Counted from the first letter of the stretch, positions 17,248 through 26,400 are shown. The stretch: DNA of 64,000 nucleotides from Aeromicrobium senzhongii (GCF_014334735.1 NZ_CP060587.1:1488001-1552000), one strand, 5' to 3'. The notes: generated from the sequence alone by a model not told the origin. Numbers and translations: made by a program.

Positions 17248-19154
17248 GCTGGCACGGGTCGCCGCAGAAGCCGGCGAAGGCGAACAACTTCCGTGCGACG
17301 TCCGGCCGGGTCTTCCGCCGACTGTTGCTCGATCGCACGATGGTGCTCTCGCTGGGCCTCTTCGGACTGATCGGTGTGACGCTCTCGGTCATCGGGCCCA
17401 AGGTGCTCGGTCACGCGACGGACATCATCTTCGACGGCTTCATCTCGAGCCGGTTCCCCGAGGGCATGACGAAGGCCGAGGCGGTCGCGTCCCTGCGTGC
17501 CGACGGGCAGGACCAGCTGGCCGAGCTCGTCGGAGCGCTGGACCTGCGCCCGGGCGAGGGGATCGACATGCGCGAGCTGGGCACGGTCCTGGCGATCGTC
17601 GCCGTGATCTACCTGGTGTCGTCGCTGTTCATGTGGCTGCAGGGCGTCCTGGCCACCACGGTCGTTCAACGCATGGTCGCCGACCTGCGCAACGACGTCG
17701 AGGACCAGTTGAATCACCTACCGCTGGCGCACCTGGACGGCCAGGAGCGCGGCGAGATCATGTCGCGGACCACGAACGACCTGGACAACCTGGCCCAGTC
17801 GCTGCAGCAGACGCTGAGCCAGATGATCACGAGCATTCTCATGGTCATCGGCACCCTGGCGATGATGTTCTGGATCTCGCCGCTGCTGACGATCATCGCG
17901 CTGGTGACGATCCCGGTCGCGCTGGTCATCACCGGTGCGGTGATGAAGCGCTCGCAGCCGCAGTTCGTGGCCCAGTGGACGCAGACCGGACGGCTCAACG
18001 CGATCGTCGAGGAGTCGTTCACCGGTCACGAGGTCGTCAAGGTCTTCGGGCGTCAGCAGGCCGCCGAGGAGGAGTTCGCCACCACCAACGATGCGTTGTT
18101 CGGGGCCGCGTTCCGCGCGCAGTTCATCTCCGGCGTCATCCAGCCCTTGATGATGTTCGTCTCCAACCTCAACTACGTGCTGGTCGCCGTCGTGGGCGGT
18201 CTGCGCGTCGCCTCCGGATCGTTGTCGCTGGGCTCGGTGCAGGCGTTCATCCAGTACTCGCGCCAGTTCACCCAACCCCTGACACAGGTGGCCGCGATGG
18301 TGAACCTGCTGCAGTCGGGGATGGCCTCGGCCGAGCGCGTCTTCGCCTTCCTCGACGAGGAGCGCGAGCGCCCCGACCGCGAGGACGCCCCGGCGCCCGA
18401 TCCGCTGCGCGGCCGCGTCGTGTTCGACCACGTCGACTTCTCGTACAGCGACGAGCCGCTGATCGAGGACCTGTCGTTGGTCGCCGAGCCGGGTCAGACG
18501 GTCGCGATCGTGGGTCCCACGGGCGCGGGCAAGACGACGCTGACCAACCTCGTGCTGCGCTTCTACGACGTCGACGCCGGGCGCATCACGCTCGACGGTG
18601 TCGACATCGCCGAGATGAGCCGCCGCGAGCTGCGTGACGACTTCGGGGTCGTGCTGCAGGACACGTGGCTCTTCTCGGGGACGATCCGCGAGAACATCGC
18701 CTACGGCGCCGACGACCCCACGGAGGAGCAGATCCTGGCCGCCGCGAAGGCCGCCTCGGTCGACCACTTCGTGCGCACCCTGCCCGACGGCTACGACACC
18801 GTGATCACCGACGACGGCGGGGGAGTGAGCGCCGGTCAGCGGCAGTTGCTCACGATCGCCCGCGCGTTCCTGGCTGATCCGGCGATCCTCGTGCTGGACG
18901 AGGCGACCAGTTCGGTGGACACCCGCACCGAGGCGCTGGTGCAGGCGGCGATGAACGATCTTCGCTCCGGTCGCACCAGTTTCGTGGTGGCGCACCGGCT
19001 CTCGACCATCCGCGACGCGGACCTGATCGTGGTCATGGAACAGGGCCGGATCGTCGAGCAGGGGACCCACGACGAGCTCATCGCGGCCGAGGGTGCGTAC
19101 CAACGGTTGTACTCGGCCCAGTTCGCCTCCACGACGTTCACACCGCCCCGATAG
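17244..19154 (+). CDS. Heterodimeric ABC exporter, subunit B (catalytic)
   Basis: 636 residues, longer than its partner because of an N-terminal cytoplasmic extension and a large insertion between the first two helices (FISSRFPEGMTKAEAVASLR). The ATPase domain has Walker A GPTGAGKTT, signature VSAGQRQLL and an intact Walker B with catalytic Glu (ILVLDEATSSVD), followed by the switch His (VVAHRLSTI). It supplies the functional hydrolytic residues for the heterodimer encoded with the preceding gene. Confidence 0.88.
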   Translation: MSWHGSPQKPAKANNFRATSGRVFRRLLLDRTMVLSLGLFGLIGVTLSVIGPKVLGHATDIIFDGFISSRFPEGMTKAEAVASLRADGQDQLAELVGALDLRPGEGIDMRELGTVLAIVAVIYLVSSLFMWLQGVLATTVVQRMVADLRNDVEDQLNHLPLAHLDGQERGEIMSRTTNDLDNLAQSLQQTLSQMITSILMVIGTLAMMFWISPLLTIIALVTIPVALVITGAVMKRSQPQFVAQWTQTGRLNAIVEESFTGHEVVKVFGRQQAAEEEFATTNDALFGAAFRAQFISGVIQPLMMFVSNLNYVLVAVVGGLRVASGSLSLGSVQAFIQYSRQFTQPLTQVAAMVNLLQSGMASAERVFAFLDEERERPDREDAPAPDPLRGRVVFDHVDFSYSDEPLIEDLSLVAEPGQTVAIVGPTGAGKTTLTNLVLRFYDVDAGRITLDGVDIAEMSRRELRDDFGVVLQDTWLFSGTIRENIAYGADDPTEEQILAAAKAASVDHFVRTLPDGYDTVITDDGGGVSAGQRQLLTIARAFLADPAILVLDEATSSVDTRTEALVQAAMNDLRSGRTSFVVAHRLSTIRDADLIVVMEQGRIVEQGTHDELIAAEGAYQRLYSAQFASTTFTPPR

Positions 19155-19163
19155 GCTGGGGTG

Positions 19164-20486
19164 GTGTCCACCCAGCCTGTTCTCGCCGTCATCGGCCGTC
19201 CCAATGTCGGTAAGTCGACTCTCGTCAACCGCATCATCGGTCGCCGCGAAGCCGTCGTGGAGGACGTTCCCGGCGTGACCCGCGACCGCGTCCCCTACGA
19301 CGCGATCTGGAACGGCCGTTCCTTCACGGTCGTCGACACCGGCGGCTGGGACCCCGACGCCAAGGGCATGGCCGAGCGCATCGCCGCCCAGGCCGAGGTC
19401 GCGATCGCCGTCGCCGACGCCATCTTGTTCGTCGTCGACGCCACGGTCGGCGCCACCGACATCGACGACAAGGTCGTCAAGCTGCTGCGCGCCTCCGGCA
19501 AGCCGGTCGTGCTGGCCGCCAACAAGGTCGACGACCAGAAGGGCGAACTCGAGGCGGCCTCGCTGTGGAACCTCGGACTCGGCGAGCCGTACGCCGTCTC
19601 GGCCCTGCACGGCCGTGGCAGCGGCGACATGCTCGACGCGATCCTCGACGCGCTGCCCGAGGCCCCGAAGGAGGACTTCGACGCCCCCCGCGGCCCGCGC
19701 CGGGTCGCGATCGTCGGCAAGCCGAACGTGGGCAAGTCCAGCCTGCTGAACAAGTTCGCCGGTGAGGACCGCGTCGTCGTCGACAACGTCTCGGGCACGA
19801 CCGTCGACCCCGTCGACGAGCTGGTCGAGCTCGGCGGCCGCGTGTGGACCTTCATCGACACCGCCGGCATCCGCAAGCGCGTGAAGACCGCGACGGGTCA
19901 CGAGTACTACGCCAGCCTGCGCACCTCCGCCGCGATCGAGCGCGCCGAGGTCTGCGTCATGGTGATCGACGCCAGCGAGTCCATCAGCGAGCAGGACCTG
20001 CGGATCATCAACTCGATCGAGGAGACCGGCCGCGCCGTCGTGCTGGCCTTCAACAAGTGGGACCTCGTCGACGACGAGCGCCGCTTCTACCTCGAGCGCG
20101 AGATCGAGCGCGACCTCGTGCAGATCCCGTGGGCGCCGCGCATCAACGTGGCGGCCCGCACCGGCTGGCACATCGACCGCCTCGTGAAGGCGCTCGACGC
20201 CGCCCTCGAGGGCTGGGAGACCCGCGTGTCCACCGGTGCGCTCAACTCGTTCCTCGGCCGCCTCGTGGCCGAGCACCCGCACCCCGTGCGTGGCGGCAAG
20301 CAGCCGAAGATCCTGTTCGGCACGCAGGCCTCCACCGCGCCGCCGACCTTCGTGCTGTTCACCTCGGGCAAGCTCGAGGCGGGCTACCTGCGATTCATCG
20401 AGCGCCGCCTGCGCGAGGAGTTCGGCTTCGTGGGCAGCCCGATCCACCTGACCCAGCGCCCCCGCAAGAAGCGCGAGCGCCGCTGA
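19164..20486 (+). CDS. der: Ribosome biogenesis GTPase Der (EngA)
   Basis: About 440 residues with two tandem GTPase domains ([12 protein letters not shown] near residue 12 and [12 protein letters not shown] near residue 185) and a C-terminal KH-like domain ending in a basic tail (RPRKKRERR). It acts in 50S subunit maturation. Of two adjacent GTG codons, the second (19164) is preferred because it lies exactly 6 bases after TAGGCT (19152-19157), consistent with leaderless translation. The cmk gene often next to der in actinobacteria is absent upstream. Confidence 0.95.
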   Translation: MSTQPVLAVIGRPNVGKSTLVNRIIGRREAVVEDVPGVTRDRVPYDAIWNGRSFTVVDTGGWDPDAKGMAERIAAQAEVAIAVADAILFVVDATVGATDIDDKVVKLLRASGKPVVLAANKVDDQKGELEAASLWNLGLGEPYAVSALHGRGSGDMLDAILDALPEAPKEDFDAPRGPRRVAIVGKPNVGKSSLLNKFAGEDRVVVDNVSGTTVDPVDELVELGGRVWTFIDTAGIRKRVKTATGHEYYASLRTSAAIERAEVCVMVIDASESISEQDLRIINSIEETGRAVVLAFNKWDLVDDERRFYLEREIERDLVQIPWAPRINVAARTGWHIDRLVKALDAALEGWETRVSTGALNSFLGRLVAEHPHPVRGGKQPKILFGTQASTAPPTFVLFTSGKLEAGYLRFIERRLREEFGFVGSPIHLTQRPRKKRERR

Positions 20487-21619
20487 TGCGGTCGCCGGTT
20501 CCGGAGTATCTCGACGCGGTCCTGCGCGACTGCGCCCAGGACGACTCCGAACCGGCGGCCATCGCGATCACGACGATCGACGACTCCCACCATGCGGCCG
20601 GCGATGTGGAGCAGCGCTTCACCATCCAGTCGATGTCGAAGCCGTTCGCGTACGCCCTGGCGATCGAGCGGCTGGGCTGGGAGGCCGTGCACGACAAGAT
20701 CGACGTGGAGCCCTCCGGTGAGGCGTTCAACGAGATCTCGCTGGATTCGGAGACCGGGCGTCCGCACAACCCGATGATCAACGCCGGCGCGATCGCCACC
20801 GCCGGGCTCATCGGATCGTTCGAGACGTTCGCCGAGTTCGCCTCGAAGCTGGCCGGCCGCGAGCTGGAGATGGACGAGGCGGTGTTCGAGTCCGAGATGG
20901 ACGACGCGCATCGCAACCTCGCCCTGGCGCACCTGCTGGCCGCCTACGAGATCATCGACGACCCGGTGGAGGCGGTCGACCACTACCTGCGCCAGTGTGC
21001 GCTCTCGGTGGACGTCCGCGACCTCTCGACGATGGCGTCCGTGCTGGCGAACGGGGGAGTGCACCCCGACTCCGGTGAGCGGCTGATGGCCGAGCAGACC
21101 GCCATCCAGGTGCTCAGCGTCATGGCGACGTGCGGCATGTACGACGACGCGGGGGACTGGCTGGCCTCGGTCGGCATCCCGGCCAAGAGCGGCGTGTCCG
21201 GCGGGATCATCGGGGTGCTGCCCGGACAGGTCGGTGTGGCTGTCTTCTCGCCCGGCCTGGACGACCACGGCACCAGCACCGTGGGTGTGCAGATGATGCG
21301 CAAGCTCTCGAGCGACATGGGCATGCATCTGATGAACCCCGGCCGACCGTCGCGATCGGCGCTGGCGGAGGTCAGGGTCGACGATGACGAGACCGTGTAC
21401 GTGCTGACCGGCGATCTGCTCTTCTCGAGTGCCGAGTCGCTCTTCCGGCGCCTGCTGGCCGAGCCACCCGAGACGGAGACGGTCGTCCTGGAGATCTCGC
21501 GGGTCGGCGAGGTCAGCGACGTCGGTCGCCGCATGGCCTTGGAGGCGAAGAGCCGCCTGGAGGAGGACGGGTTCACCGTTCGGGTCAACGACGGGGACGA
21601 GACGAACCGGCTCGACTAG
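20486..21619 (+). CDS. glsA: Glutaminase A with C-terminal STAS domain
   Basis: 377 residues; its ATG shares one base with the der stop codon. The glutaminase domain (1 to about 290) carries the catalytic S-x-x-K of the serine-hydrolase-like fold in FTIQSMSKPFAYAL, plus HNPMINAGAI and SGVSGGIIGVLPG. It converts glutamine to glutamate and ammonia. The last 80 residues (VRVDDDETVYVLTGDLLFSS to the end) look like a STAS domain, a regulatory module absent from the short E. coli glutaminases. It overlaps the convergent HNH gene at the stop codons. Confidence 0.88.
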   Translation: MRSPVPEYLDAVLRDCAQDDSEPAAIAITTIDDSHHAAGDVEQRFTIQSMSKPFAYALAIERLGWEAVHDKIDVEPSGEAFNEISLDSETGRPHNPMINAGAIATAGLIGSFETFAEFASKLAGRELEMDEAVFESEMDDAHRNLALAHLLAAYEIIDDPVEAVDHYLRQCALSVDVRDLSTMASVLANGGVHPDSGERLMAEQTAIQVLSVMATCGMYDDAGDWLASVGIPAKSGVSGGIIGVLPGQVGVAVFSPGLDDHGTSTVGVQMMRKLSSDMGMHLMNPGRPSRSALAEVRVDDDETVYVLTGDLLFSSAESLFRRLLAEPPETETVVLEISRVGEVSDVGRRMALEAKSRLEEDGFTVRVNDGDETNRLD

Positions 21620-22806
21620 CCGGCGCACAGGTCGACCTCGATCACCAGGGGCGAGGGCAGGTGCCATCGTTCGCGATGCTCGATCGGCGGTGCGATGTAC
21701 TTCTCGGGCAGTCGTCCGTGCGACTTCATGTTGTGGTGTTTGCGGCACAGGCAACGCAGGTTCGCCGCGGTCGTGCCGCCCCCTCGGTCGTAGGCGAGCT
21801 CGTGGTCGAGGTCGGTCTCTGATGCCGGTGCCCGGCAACCCGCGACGCGGCAGGTGCCGTCACGCCAGTGCAGCGCGGCCCGGAGCGCGCCGGGCGGTTG
21901 ATACCCCAGCGCCGTGGTGTCGAGGACGTTGCCCACGGGGTCGAGCACGAGGCGGCGGAAGAGGGTGGTGTCAGAGGCGGCCAGTTCACGGACCCACTCG
22001 GGCGGGACCGGATGCTCGCCGTCGCGGGTGATCCCGGGGCCGTCGGTGAGGCCGACCAGGTCGGCGGCATCGATCGCGATGGCGATCTCGGCGTGGATCT
22101 GCGTCTCGGTGCCGGTGCACGACGTGAGCCAGTGCCCGACGAGGTCGGCCTGCTTCTGGTCGCGAGTGCGGCGGTCGCGGTCGCCCGTGTCGGGGTTGTA
22201 CTTCGGCAACGCCTTGGCAGCGCGACGCAGACGTTCACCGGCCGCGATCGCGACAGGCGTGGGGAGCAGTGCGGACAACCAGGACGTGCCGTCGCCGTTG
22301 TGGTTGATGTCGACCCGGCGTGTCTCGACTGCCTGGTCGGCCTCGGCCTGGACCTCGGCCGGCTCGAGCCGGGCGCGCATGCGATTCAGCCAGCTGCGCA
22401 GCTCTCCCACCGTGTGGGTGGTGGCGTAGGAGACCACACTGGCGTCGAGTGCCTCGACCGAGGCGGTCGCGGTCAACCGGTCGATGGTGGCGGCGATCTG
22501 GGAGACGCGTGCGGCATCGAGGGAGCCGTCATGGAAGGCGATCCAGACCCGGGGCGCTCGATCGCGCACGGTGCGGGCGTCGTTGACGATGGCCCACACG
22601 CGGTTCTCGGTGACGTGGAGGGCTTGGGCGATCTCGAGGGTGACCTCGCGGCGGCCGAGTTCCTTGCCGATCGGCGGCGCGTCCTGTGCATCGACCTCGT
22701 CGGTGCCGAGCGTGTGTGCGGCCAGGATCATCGACCACGTCGCGTACTCCGCACGCGCCTGCACCCGGGCCGCGTGATGCAGCATCAGGGTGGTCGAGGT
22801 GTCCAT
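21616..22806 (-). CDS. DUF222/HNH endonuclease domain protein (13E12 type)
   Basis: 396 residues. The N-terminal 270 residues resemble the helical DUF222 region (VTLEIAQALHVTENRVWAIV) common in actinobacterial 13E12-repeat proteins. The C-terminal HNH nuclease motif is complete: Cys pair in CRVAGCRAP, catalytic His in TDLDHELAYDRGG, Asn in TTAANLRCLCRKHHNMKSHG. Such genes are present in many copies in actinobacteria and are thought to be mobile or nuclease-like; the cellular role is unknown. Not obviously associated with the island 2 kb away. Confidence 0.85.
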   Translation of the reverse strand: MDTSTTLMLHHAARVQARAEYATWSMILAAHTLGTDEVDAQDAPPIGKELGRREVTLEIAQALHVTENRVWAIVNDARTVRDRAPRVWIAFHDGSLDAARVSQIAATIDRLTATASVEALDASVVSYATTHTVGELRSWLNRMRARLEPAEVQAEADQAVETRRVDINHNGDGTSWLSALLPTPVAIAAGERLRRAAKALPKYNPDTGDRDRRTRDQKQADLVGHWLTSCTGTETQIHAEIAIAIDAADLVGLTDGPGITRDGEHPVPPEWVRELAASDTTLFRRLVLDPVGNVLDTTALGYQPPGALRAALHWRDGTCRVAGCRAPASETDLDHELAYDRGGGTTAANLRCLCRKHHNMKSHGRLPEKYIAPPIEHRERWHLPSPLVIEVDLCAG

Positions 22807-22868
22807 GCAGACAACCTACGAAGGACCTCCGACACTGCCTCGGGGCCGTTGCACCACCGACGGGCGCG

Positions 22869-23834
22869 TCAGATTCCGAGGTCCTCCTGGACCTTCTTCA
22901 GTGCCTCGGCCGAGGCGTGCAGGTGCCGATCCTCCTGCGCCGACATGCGCACGTCGAGGACCTGGGCGACGCCGCGGGAGTTCACGACACTCGGTAGGGA
23001 CAGGGCGACGCCGTCGATGCCGTGGTGGCCGCGGTGGACGATGCTCACCGGCAGGACGGCGTTCTCGTCGTTGAGGATCGCCTCGACGATGCGGGCAGCC
23101 GAGATGCCGATCGCGTAGTTGGTGGCCCCCTTGCCCTCGATGACCTTGTACGCCGCGTTGCGGACGGTGTCGGCGATCTCGTCGAGCTCGGCGTGGGTGA
23201 AGGGGCGACGTTCGGGGGCGGTGCTGGAGGGCTGCCAGTCCAGGATGGGCACGGGGCCGATGCGTGCCTGGGACCAGAGGGCGAACTCGGTGTCGCCGTG
23301 CTCACCGACGATGTCGGCGTGGACGCTGTTGGGCGCGATACCCGCGCGGGTGGCGAGCAATTGGCGAAGTCGTGAGGTGTCGAGCACGGTGCCCGACGCC
23401 ATCACCCGCTCGTCGGGAAGTCCCGTGATCTGCTGGGCGGCCACGGTCAGGACGTCGCATGGGTTGGTCACCAGCATGTAGACGGCATTCGGGGCCTGCT
23501 CCATCAGGACGGGCAGCAGGCTCTCGAGGATCCGGACGTTCGTCCCCGCCAAGTCGATGCGCGACTGGCCCGGGTCCTGCTTCGCGCCCGCCGTGATCAC
23601 CACGAGATGCGCGCCGGCGACCACGGAGGGGTCGGCGCCGCCAATGATCTGGCTGCTGCCCGTGTAGAGCGCACCATGCTGCAGATCGAGGACCTCTGCC
23701 TCGACCTTCGCCTGGTTCACGTCGTACAGCGCGATGGTGCGCGCCGATCGACGGATCAGGCAGGCGTACGCGATCGCGGTGCCCACACTGCCGGCTCCGA
23801 TGACGGCGACCTTGGAGTTCTCGATGACGGCCAT
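22869..23834 (-). CDS. ldh: L-lactate dehydrogenase
   Basis: 321 residues. The NAD-binding Rossmann motif VAVIGAGSVGTAIAYACL opens the protein. Catalytic residues are visible: His in DIVGEHGDTEFALWS, Asp in GTVLDTSRLRQ and Arg in GAKQDPGQSRIDL. The Gln in GAKQ occupies the position that separates lactate (Gln) from malate (Arg) dehydrogenases, so lactate is expected. It interconverts pyruvate and lactate with NADH in the cytoplasm. Stands alone, divergently spaced from other genes. Confidence 0.93.
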   Translation of the reverse strand: MAVIENSKVAVIGAGSVGTAIAYACLIRRSARTIALYDVNQAKVEAEVLDLQHGALYTGSSQIIGGADPSVVAGAHLVVITAGAKQDPGQSRIDLAGTNVRILESLLPVLMEQAPNAVYMLVTNPCDVLTVAAQQITGLPDERVMASGTVLDTSRLRQLLATRAGIAPNSVHADIVGEHGDTEFALWSQARIGPVPILDWQPSSTAPERRPFTHAELDEIADTVRNAAYKVIEGKGATNYAIGISAARIVEAILNDENAVLPVSIVHRGHHGIDGVALSLPSVVNSRGVAQVLDVRMSAQEDRHLHASAEALKKVQEDLGI

Positions 23835-23871
23835 GTCTCCAGTGTGTGCGCACCAGGGCCCTTGCGCTGGG

Positions 23872-24621
23872 TCAGCCCCCGTACGGCTCCTCGTACCACG
23901 GAGTCACGGCGACGAAGGAGATCCAGTCCCGCGACGCCACGTAACCAGCTCCGAACAGCGCGTTCCCGGTGAGGAGAGCCCGTCGTGTCGGCCGGTCCGC
24001 CCGCCAGGCGGCGATCCGACCGCGCGCTCCGGATTCGGCGCTTTCGTGCGCGGCACGCAAGGTGACGCCGTCAGGGATGTAGTCGTGCGGCTGAGGATCC
24101 GGCGCCGCGACGGCGAGGTCCCTGACCCAGAGCTGGGCACTGCGGTTGAGCGAAGGGATCAGCGCGATCGGGCCGCGCCCGTGCTTCTTGCGGTACGCGT
24201 TGACGTCGCGCTCGATGATGGCGCGCGCCTTCTCACCCTCGGTGCGTGCCTTCGCCGCCCTCACGATGACGCGGCGCGAGTACGCAGTCCTCACCTTCTT
24301 CGTGGCATGGAGCTTGACGCGGTACGTGGACTTCCTCGCGGTGACCCGGACGGTGGCGGAGTACCTTGACCACCGATCGACCTTGGTGGTCTTGACGGTT
24401 CGCCAGCCCTTGGCCGTCTTCCGCTGCAGGGCGACCTTGGCCCCGATGGCCTTCTTCGAGCCGACCCGTCCGGCGAACATCGACTGGGAGCCCAGCGTGA
24501 CCTTGGCGATGTGGAAGGACAGCTCGACCTTCGGCTTCGTCCTGGCCTCGGCCGCGCCGGGCGCGAGTGCGACCATGAACGCGGCGAGCGCCGCGACAAC
24601 GGCGGTCATTCTGGGGGTCAT
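23872..24621 (-). CDS. Secreted CAP-like (SCP/PR1) protein
   Basis: 249 residues. The start MTPRMTAVVAALAAFMVALAPGAAEA is chosen because GGAAGGA lies about 6 bases upstream and it gives a clean signal peptide cleaved near AEA. A basic beta-rich region (about 30-125) is followed by a CAP-like domain: AIIERDVNAYRKKHGRGPI, LNRSAQLWVRDLA and a terminal ISFVAVTPW strand. The classical His/Glu pairs are not all evident, so it may be a divergent CAP. It sits immediately left of the island, whose two giant proteins contain similar modules. Confidence 0.7.
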   Translation of the reverse strand: MTPRMTAVVAALAAFMVALAPGAAEARTKPKVELSFHIAKVTLGSQSMFAGRVGSKKAIGAKVALQRKTAKGWRTVKTTKVDRWSRYSATVRVTARKSTYRVKLHATKKVRTAYSRRVIVRAAKARTEGEKARAIIERDVNAYRKKHGRGPIALIPSLNRSAQLWVRDLAVAAPDPQPHDYIPDGVTLRAAHESAESGARGRIAAWRADRPTRRALLTGNALFGAGYVASRDWISFVAVTPWYEEPYGG

Positions 24622-24730
24622 GGAGTTCCTTCCGTCGGACACCTCACTATCCACCCGGCTCGGCGGATGGTCCAGTGAGAACGGCCACCACGGTGCGGGG
24701 TCCGTAGCGGGAGTCGGCGAGGCGTGGGGT

Positions 24731-24736
24731 AGGATC
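24731..24736 (+). promoter_or_regulatory. -10 element of the original tRNA-Pro promoter
   Basis: TAGGAT lies 13 bases before the start of the truncated tRNA-Pro copy at 24750. It is probably the native chromosomal promoter that has been separated from the intact tRNA by the insertion and now reads into the left end of the island. Confidence 0.4.
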
Positions 24737-24740
24737 GGAG

Positions 24741-24801
24741 AGTTGTCACGGGCTGTAGCGCAGCTTGGTAGCGCACCTGACTGGGGGTCAGGGGGTCGCA
24801 C
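24741..24801 (+). repeat. attL: 61-bp direct repeat with 5' fragment of tRNA-Pro
   Basis: Identical over 61 bases to 37625-37685. It contains 9 bases of upstream sequence plus the first 52 bases of tRNA-Pro(GGG), through the anticodon arm and into the start of the T arm. The sequence then diverges (ACAGCCGCTACTCG instead of the T loop), so no functional tRNA can form here. Confidence 0.9.
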
Positions 24802-24935
24802 AGCCGCTACTCGAAAATCACTGCTATTTCAATGTTTTCCTGTGTCGCGAAATTCGTAACTGGCCGTTCTCACCAGATACTCACTCGTAACGACGAATCC
24901 TCTTGGGTCAACGACCGGTAACTGATGAGAGTGGG

Positions 24936-25136
24936 CTACGTTTCGGGATCCCCCAGGAGGCCCTCGACCCAGCGGTCGACATCTTCTCGGCGGAACCGCA
25001 CATGCCTACCCACTTGGAAGCCTCGCGGGCCGAGTTGAGGTCGAACGGATCGCCAGTTGTAAATGGTTTTCTTCGGTATCTGGAGCTCATTCGCGAGATC
25101 GTCGATGCTCAGGTACCGGGGGCGTTCACTGTTCAT
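24936..25136 (-). CDS. Excisionase-like winged-helix DNA-binding protein
   Basis: 66 residues from the ATG at 25134-25136. The sequence MNSERPRYLSIDDLANELQ, then IPKKTIYNWRS and VGRHVRFRREDVDRWVEGLL, is the MerR/Xis-type helix-turn-helix of small excisionases, in which the protein bends DNA at an att site. It reads toward attL, as xis genes commonly precede int, but only 134 bp separate its stop from the repeat and no integrase lies there. The ribosome-binding site is weak. A longer in-frame extension upstream is low-complexity and probably not translated. Confidence 0.75.
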   Translation of the reverse strand: MNSERPRYLSIDDLANELQIPKKTIYNWRSVRPQLGPRGFQVGRHVRFRREDVDRWVEGLLGDPET

Positions 25137-25469
25137 AACCGCACCCGCTCGCGCTGGACGTGCTTGGTCTACGCATCTGCCACCCCCGCTCCCGGTTAAC
25201 TGGCGAGACCCACCGGTGAGGGAGCCGGAGCCGGATGTCTCGGCGGCGCCAGGTCTCCGATCTGAAGACGGTCGATCGTCGCTCCAGCGCCTCCTGAAGT
25301 CAAGATGCGCAACCGGGCTCGAAGCGCGTTGGCCTCGACTTTGTTCGTCGCGTTCGATCGGGCTTTGCGTTTGGCGCCGTTCGGTCGTACGGCTGTGAAG
25401 CAGACGCGTTCCTGTGCGGGCGGGCAGGTTGCCAGGAGCCTGACGGCGGGTCTGCTGCACGAACTGGGC
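25137..25469. other. Intergenic region in island, no convincing gene
   Basis: 333 bp between the excisionase-like gene and the antitoxin-like gene. Open frames here are repetitive in charge and lack ribosome-binding sites. It presumably holds the promoter of the excisionase-like gene, but no clear -10/-35 pair or hairpin was identified. Confidence 0.4.
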
Positions 25470-25832
25470 TTAGGGGCTCAGCCGTGCCGCGCTACGGCGA
25501 GCAGCGTTGATGACGCGCTCGACTTCCCCCGCTGCCAAGAGTCGCGAGGCTACGTCGTCACTCAAGTCCGCGTTCGGGACATTGAGCCACTTGGCGACGC
25601 TCCAACCCCCGTGAAGGCCAATCTCTCGAAAGATCCCGATGACCTCGGGGATGCCTCGGTGAACGTTTCCTGCGGCGTCGAACTGCCATGTGGGGAACCG
25701 CCGGTGGTTGTCAGACGTAACGCACATGAGGAGTTGGCCCGTGCTGACTCGGTGGTCTATCGCCTCTTGGGAGATGTCGAGCCAACGCTCGAGGCCAGCA
25801 ATGTTGTAGAACGGACCAGTCGCCTCGGCCAT
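25470..25832 (-). CDS. MbcA/ParS/Xre-type antitoxin-like protein, no toxin partner
   Basis: 120 residues from MAEATGPFYNIAGLERWLD; an in-frame upstream extension to 26057 exists but is low-complexity, so the start is uncertain. The N-terminal half looks like a small DNA-binding fold (QEAIDHRVSTGQLL, PTWQFDAAG). The C-terminal segment WSVAKWLNVPNADLSDDVA followed by LLAAGEVERVINAA matches the pattern of the toxin-binding domain of MbcA/ParS antitoxins. No RES-type toxin lies next to it, so it may be an orphan regulator. Confidence 0.55.
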   Translation of the reverse strand: MAEATGPFYNIAGLERWLDISQEAIDHRVSTGQLLMCVTSDNHRRFPTWQFDAAGNVHRGIPEVIGIFREIGLHGGWSVAKWLNVPNADLSDDVASRLLAAGEVERVINAARRSAARLSP

Positions 25833-25957
25833 CGGGCTTCGCCGACGGGGCGGGGATGTCTCTCGCCCGTCGTTCCACGAGTCGCGACGCCGGCCCGTCA
25901 TCCTCGTACCTCGATCACTGGTCGATTCCCTAGTTCGATCCCACATGCCACTTGCAG

Positions 25958-26341
25958 TCACCATACGGCGAATCTCGCTGGCGCCACCACGCATGGCGTT
26001 GCTGACGGTGTGCGGAATGTGCCTGCGCGACTGCAGTGCTCTTGTCTCTGGACGCACGGGTGTGCTGTTACGGGGGTCTGGAACATCGGGGCAGGTCGCT
26101 TCATCCTGGGCGCCGGAAGCCGTTGATAACTTCTAGTTATCGGAGGTCCAGCCCATAAGGGCGGCTGACCGAAGTTGGGCTGCTCGCCGGACAGGATCGA
26201 CTCGGCGAGCGCGTTGGCGTCACGGTCACGTTGGCGTTCTGCCTCGGCGCGGCGCGCGAGGTTCGGGTCTACCTCGTCAGGGGAGGGGAACGACGTACCG
26301 AAGGGGCTCTTCGGTGGGACGTTCGAAGGGGCATCGCTCAT
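25958..26341 (-). CDS. Small Pro/Arg-rich protein, paralogue pair member 1
   Basis: 127 residues beginning MSDAPSNVPPKSPFGTSFPSP, then an Arg/Ala-rich helix (LARRAEAERQRDRDANALAESIL). Function unknown. It lies 59 bases downstream of a giant CAP-like gene on the same strand. The start region is conserved in the second copy at 29.4 kb (both have a CGACGAA motif and the MSDA start). A 17-bp palindrome (26125-26141) interrupts the second half, and residues beyond it look unlike natural protein, so the true C-terminus may have been altered by recombination. Confidence 0.4.
   Translation of the reverse strand: MSDAPSNVPPKSPFGTSFPSPDEVDPNLARRAEAERQRDRDANALAESILSGEQPNFGQPPLWAGPPITRSYQRLPAPRMKRPAPMFQTPVTAHPCVQRQEHCSRAGTFRTPSATPCVVAPARFAVW
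26125..26141. repeat. 17-bp palindrome, left copy
   Basis: GATAACTTCTAGTTATC: 6-bp arms GATAAC/GTTATC around TTCTA. Matches 33597-33613 at 15 of 17 positions. It could be a recombination core, an operator or a leftover target site; see the paired copy. Confidence 0.5.
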
Positions 26342-26400
26342 GACCTGACTTATGCGACGAAAGAACTCTCACAGCCGCACAAGCCAGAGCGAGTGTCTTA

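Noticed and set aside
21616-22806. HNH protein as part of the tRNA-Pro island
   Set aside because: It lies outside the direct repeats with core-like composition and two ordinary chromosomal genes in between.
24750-24823. A second tRNA-Pro gene at the left repeat
   Set aside because: After base 24801 the T arm and acceptor 3' strand are missing, so it is only a 5' fragment.
25305-26126. Plus-strand open frame across the left part of the island
   Set aside because: It runs antisense to the antitoxin-like gene, is low-complexity and has no start signals.
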